A DNA stretch of 64,000 nucleotides. It comes from Ixodes scapularis. Its lineage: Eukaryota; Arthropoda; Arachnida; Ixodida; Ixodidae. Below are positions 59,961 to 64,000 of this stretch, piece after piece. Each line of letters starts with the position of its first letter. Position 1 is the stretch's first letter. Under the pieces are notes generated by a model. That model worked only from the letters and a program-made list of their open reading frames with translations, did no database searches and was not told where the DNA came from. Location of the stretch: assembly GCF_016920785.2 (NCBI RefSeq), contig NW_024609952.1:1-64000 (forward strand), in the 5' to 3' direction. The position numbers were made by a program, and so were the translations under genes.

Positions 59961-60365
59961 CTACCGAAACACCGCAGGACAGGACAGGTCTGGCGCGCCG
60001 CCGGGGCTTTGCTGCCCCGACGGCGCGCCAGAGATGAAGACTACTTTCGGAAGTGTCACCAAATCAACACGACATCCGTCACAACACAGACGACATGCAA
60101 CAAGTGTGCTACGAAGAAACTCAGTTGTAATTCCGAATTCCTCTCCTATAATTTCCCAGCAGTTGTTCTTAGCGTCGTTATCTAGGTAGTCTGGCAGCGT
60201 CTTGTCATATAAAAAGGAAAACAGTCGCACAGTTTCAAGGAACCGCTCCGTTGGGGAAGGCATCGGGGGAAAATAGGAAGAGCAGACGACGCGAAACACG
60301 TCCTTCGGAACCTGAAAGACGCGCCGAGGACCGGCTCGAGCGTTGCCATGGCATCGCGACGTCAC
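59961..60365 (-). CDS. MADF (Myb/SANT-like) domain protein, partial
   Basis: The frame encodes FLETVRLFSFLYDKTLPDYL and NNCWEIIGEEFGITTE. This matches the MADF pattern (F...V...P.LYD...PDY.D...+..AW..I..E.G) of DNA-binding proteins such as Adf-1 and of the second protein of PIF/Harbinger transposons. The domain ends abruptly after LRST; what follows is not MADF-like, so an intron, frameshift or truncation follows. The neighbouring Harbinger-type element suggests a transposon origin, but a host gene exon is possible. Confidence 0.6.
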   Translation of the reverse strand: MTSRCHGNARAGPRRVFQVPKDVFRVVCSSYFPPMPSPTERFLETVRLFSFLYDKTLPDYLDNDAKNNCWEIIGEEFGITTEFLRSTLVACRLCCDGCRVDLVTLPKVVFISGAPSGQQSPGGAPDLSCPAVFR

Positions 60366-60600
60366 TATCTACGCCACCTCCCATTGGCTCTTCTCTACTG
60401 CGGCGTGCGGCGCCCGGCTCTGAACCGCGCACAAAGCGGTTGACTCTGCGGCGCCGTACGTCGCGCCGTTGAAGCCGAAAACTGGTTTGGGCCGGCAAAC
60501 GGCAGCGCCGACCGTCGCGCTGCAGGCCTCCGCGACGCCAATGTGGTCGTGCCTTTACTCGTCGGCGTCGGCGTCGGCGTCGCCGTCGGCGCAACCGCGA

Positions 60601-60920
60601 GGTCACGTGACCCCCCCCCCGAGGTCACGCGACCCCCTAGGTCACGTGACCCGCCTCAAATCACGTGACTCTCTCAGCCCACGTGACCCCCTTGAGGTCA
60701 CGTGACCCCCCTCAGGTCACGTGTCCCCCCTCAGGCCACGTGACCCGCCTCAGATCACGTTACCCCCTGAGGCCACGTGACCCCCTGAAGCCACGTGACC
60801 CCACTGAGGCCCTGTGACCCCCCCGAGCTCACGTGACCCACCCTGAAGTCATGCGACCCCCGAGGTCACGTGACCCCCTGACGTCACGCGAGCCCCCTTA
60901 AGCCACGTGACCTCAAGGAG
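60601..60920. repeat. Tandem array with 12 CACGTG (E-box) sites
   Basis: About 17 degenerate units of 17-20 bases with the form gaggtcacgtgaccccc. CACGTG is intact at 60604, 60643, 60662, 60680, 60699, 60718, 60737, 60774, 60792, 60830, 60867 and 60904; other units carry CACGCG, CACGTT, CATGCG or CCTGTG. CACGTG is the palindromic core bound by bHLH-zipper factors, and unit spacing is about two helix turns. Confidence 0.88.
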
Positions 60921-60929
60921 TCACCTATC

Positions 60930-62230
60930 CCTCAGTACGCTTCCATGTTCCTCCTCAAGAGCTGCGCTCTAACCGGCGTTACAGGGAATTGTAAACGGCT
61001 TTCATTTTTTTTTAGCTCAGTAACAGAGCATGAAAACGGAGTATGCATCGTTGCACACGCAGAGCTCGCCCTAGAGGTTTCTGGCACCACCACATGGTGG
61101 ACATTTTTACGTCAGCGCTGCAACGTCGAATAGCTGATTGAGTTTAAGGAAGGATATAACAGCAGATCTTCGTTCACGAGTCACGATGTTTATTAATCTA
61201 GGTGGTGCCACGGCTGGGGCATGTAAAAAGACGCTTTGAAGTAGTTCAAATCAGTCGATGATGCCCGTTTCCGTTGGTTGAGAAGCGCCTTCATTAGAGG
61301 CGTGCTTATCTTTTCTTTCCCTAGGGCATCAGCAGAGACTTGGGGTGGGCAGCTCGCGGACGCCGATGACCAAAGGGACAGGAGCTCTCCCGGCCTACCG
61401 TACGGATGTTTGTATGAAATTATAAAAGGTTGGCTATAGTCTGTTGAGGTTACAGCGAAAATAAAACACCGCGCAAAGACACCGGACGAATACGATTTCA
61501 CTCGCATGGCGGTTGGTCTTGTCTTTTGTGCTTGTGGCGTGTTTGCTTTTTTGCGCCGGCACCTATCTTTTCATAAAATAGGTTCGTGCTCAACTTCTAC
61601 GCTTGGTGATATGGTTTATAGAAATGGTGTTTCCGCACACTATACTGAGGACAACTTACCATGGAAATTCAACGCTGTGTCTGGCATTTTTTTCTTCTTG
61701 CTCACGGATGTGTCCCTTTGCACCCAGTCATTTTGAATACGTTGCGTGCGAACCCTAAACACTTCAAAGTACGAATGACTGCTGAAATTCGCTGTTCAAA
61801 CGCGTTAAGGTGTATAATTTAATAATATCGGAAAGTTTGATTCTTCTTCTTTTTACGTCACTGCTACAACTCAAAGTCACATTGGACGTTAAATATTATA
61901 TCACGCTTTTGAGAATGTTAATAGAGTCCATAGACCCGTACTTGTCAGTTTTAGTGACAGCACGGTTTGAAAACTTTTTGCGTCACTTCGTGTGGTAGGC
62001 ACACCAACAAGGCTGTTTAGTCTTCTCCGTCTTTATACCTATTTACCGCTTCCTAAAAGTCAATGTGCGAATATATCGCTCTAACGGGGGATAATTGAAA
62101 AGCCTGCAGTCGATCATTTCGCACTATTTACATTTAATAGCTCGCTCGGAGATGTAAAAAAAAAAAGGTTCCTCGTTTTTTTAGGTCACCAACGCACGAC
62201 TAAGAACGTAACCTTAACACCTTACTGACT
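60930..62230. other. No gene recognised
   Basis: No transposon end or coding domain could be assigned. Short frames here look random. Confidence 0.4.
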
Positions 62231-62231
62231 T

Positions 62232-62520
62232 TTTAGAGCGCAGCTCTTAGGAGCCCGTTTCCAGCTTGAATGGCATCGGCGTCGCCGTCGCCGTCGGCGT
62301 AACCGTAACGCCTCGGCGTAACACTTTTTCATTAGGCGTCAGCGTGTCCGTCGGCGTAACCGTAACGCGTCGGCGTAACGCTTTTTGGTGACGCGTCGAG
62401 GTAGTGCTTTTTCGTGACGCGTCGGCGTCGCCGTAACGCGTCGGCGTAAAGCTTTTTCGTGACGCCTCGGCGTGGCCGTTACGCGCCGGCGTAACTGCGT
62501 GGTGCATTATGGGGAATGTC
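62232..62520 (+). repeat. tttttagagcgcagctctta repeat, copy 2, with GTCGGC array
   Basis: Begins tttttagagcgcagctctta, then a minisatellite of gtcggcgtaaccgtaacgc and gctttttcgtgacgcgtcgg units, and ends gcgtaactg-gtg-gcattatgggg. It is the longest of three copies and shows the full extent of this family. Confidence 0.7.
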
Positions 62521-62607
62521 GACGGGGATTAGTTTTCTGGTATGGAAAATCGATCGGCCTTACAGACCTTGGAAATGGTTCGTTTCACGGGCATAGAATG
62601 CGGTGCC

Positions 62608-62960
62608 CCGCACCTCCACCAAAATGTCACGAGCGACAAATTATGAGGCGACGCATAACTGAAGAAACCGTTTATGGGGGCGAACTTGAGCCAAAAAGAA
62701 AATAGAGAAAGGCTTGCATCACAAGCGTCGATGTCGGCGAAACAGCAGGATCGAGCCCCGGGGCGAGACTGACTCCGCTCGCCATGCGGAGTTTCTTTTG
62801 TACCGGCGTGGGTTTTTGGAACATTCGGCGTAGACCTTTTGACGCGTAGAACATTCGGAACTCGATCAGACGAGAATGTTCTGAAAGTTACGAGAACGCC
62901 AGCTTGAAAGAATAAATTAAAGAACATTCCACTGACTGGAAACAAACCGATAAATCCCAA
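62608..62960 (-). mobile_element. Partial LTR plus primer-binding-like site
   Basis: On the minus strand, a stretch with repeated gaatgttc/gaacattc, then ggctcaagttcgcccccata (R/U5-like with a degenerate poly(A) signal), ends in gctcgtgaca at 62625. It is followed by ttttggtggaggtgcggg (62607-62624), the layout of a gypsy-type LTR joined to a primer-binding site. No internal coding region follows, so it is a remnant. Confidence 0.5.
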
Positions 62961-63162
62961 TTGGTTTGATCGTTAAGCGATTTTTATTTCGAAGCTAGGC
63001 AGTTTGCGGGTGCCGCGAAACACAGTTCTGAGGTGGCATGGCGTACGCCCGTCGTTCGCCACCATCTTATTGCGTGCTTCGCTCAGCCGTCAAGCCCGTA
63101 ACTCCAGTGATACGACGCCATGCTAAATGCACAGGGTGCTTCCTGTTCTTTGTGCAACTTTT

Positions 63163-63255
63163 TTTTAGAGCGCAGCTCTTAGGAGCCCTTTTCCAAGTTG
63201 AGTTGCGTCGCTTTCGGCGTAACTGTGTGCGTTGCATTATGGGAATAATGCAACC
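63163..63255 (+). repeat. tttttagagcgcagctctta repeat, copy 3 (short)
   Basis: Same start as copy 2 and same end (gcgtaactgtgtgcgttgcattatggg), but the tandem array between is nearly absent. It shows the array expands or contracts within the element. Confidence 0.65.
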
Positions 63256-63615
63256 GGCCATAACCATGCGTTGCACTATCAGAAAATTTTCCCTGTAAAT
63301 TTAGCTGGAAAACTTCGAATGTGTACAAAATAACACATAATGAATGCAAAATTAATAATCGTATTCAACAGATTTCAACTTTGTTTAAAGTACGGCCTTA
63401 TTTTCCTAAGAGTCTTAACCTTTAAACATAACCCTGCTGCGTTTCTCTCAAATATTTTCTAACATGTTGTCTGTTTTGTGCAGCTTATAAAAAATAAACT
63501 AATTATCAGTACCAAGTTTAAAAGAACGTCGGATTCAAATAAAATGTTTCGTCTAATTACCAAATAGTTCACGCCTAGTGCAATTTAAATATGAATTGCA
63601 TTCCACATTCCCCTT

Positions 63616-63920
63616 CCCTAATGAAAAAATTCATTTGAATGAGAAATTTCTTGTGTCCAATAAAAACATATGAATCATACAAGATATACAAGAAAATGTA
63701 ACAACCATATAAGAACTATATAAGGACTATATAAGGTATATAAGAAAAGAATAAGAAACTTCTCACGAGTTTCTTATATGGTGCTTTTATGTTGTTATAT
63801 GTCTTATATAGTTCTTATATAGTTCTCCAACGGTTCTTATATGTTCTTATAGATCTTGTATGATCATATGTGTTTGTTAGACACAGAAATTTCTCATATA
63901 AAAGAGAATTTTCAATAGGG
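63616..63920. mobile_element. Palindromic MITE, copy 2
   Basis: Ends CCCTAATGAA and, inverted, CCCTATTGAA, with the inner gagaaatttcttgtgtcc mirrored near 63880-63896 and tatataag / cttatata units between. TT flanks both sides (63614-63615, 63921-63922). Same family as 12481-12781, 51 kb away. Confidence 0.8.
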
Positions 63921-64000
63921 TTATGATGCTTGTTTTCTACGTTTTTCTTTTACAGCCAGATATTTGTATTAAAAATTGCTAGATTACGGAACTTTTCCCT

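Noticed and set aside
1..64000. CRISPR array, bacterial operon or ribosomal RNA
   Set aside because: No regular spacer-repeat pattern, no rRNA core sequence and no prokaryotic gene layout were seen.

Overview
This is a repeat-rich piece of an arthropod nuclear genome, most probably from a hard tick. The tick assignment is inferred from its mix of I-like and CR1-like LINEs, a BEL/Pao relic, a Penelope-like element, tRNA-derived SINEs and many foldback DNA elements. There are no prokaryotic features: no operons, ribosome binding sites or CRISPR. Most short open frames are noise or transposon debris.

The main result is a host gene read exon by exon on the minus strand. It encodes a SEC14-like protein with CRAL-TRIO and GOLD domains, and has 12 coding exons between 56642 (ATG) and 20221 (stop). 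All junction phases agree and the joined reading frame is 393 codons, close to the roughly 400 residues of animal SEC14L2-type proteins. Intron 1 starts with GC instead of GT; the other ten introns are GT-AG. Intron 7 is only 69 bases and intron 10 is about 9 kb. A likely poly(A) signal lies at 19703-19708.

Layout. 1-7.4 kb: mostly empty, with a non-autonomous hAT element (8-bp target duplication) and a short foldback element. 7.7-13.2 kb: a decayed I-like LINE (plus strand) with zinc knuckles, endonuclease, reverse transcriptase and RNase H, cut by a palindromic MITE at 12481-12781. 14.3-18.2 kb: a decayed BEL/Pao retrotransposon (minus strand). 18.5-19.3 kb: a CR1-like fragment. 20.2-56.6 kb: the SEC14-like gene. 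Its introns carry a head-to-head Penelope pair (23558-28129, 14-bp target duplication), a minus-strand LINE (30-32.2 kb), a SINE/PIF-Harbinger/SINE nest (33.8-35.7 kb), a 300-bp tandem repeat with tRNA-Thr-like heads (38.1-38.8 kb), a LINE-in-LINE nest (38.8-41.2 kb), and a LINE (52.3-53.9 kb) holding both an LTR-like segment and a near-perfect foldback insert. 56.7-64 kb: the gene's GC-rich 5' flank, a LINE tail, a PIF/Harbinger-type element with TAA duplications, a MADF-domain frame, a tandem array with 12 CACGTG sites, GTCGGC-type arrays, a partial LTR with a primer-binding-like site, and a second copy of the palindromic MITE.

Only the SEC14-like gene looks like functional host coding sequence. 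The rest records successive insertions, several of which can be ordered by nesting. All domain names were assigned by eye from motifs; no database search was possible.
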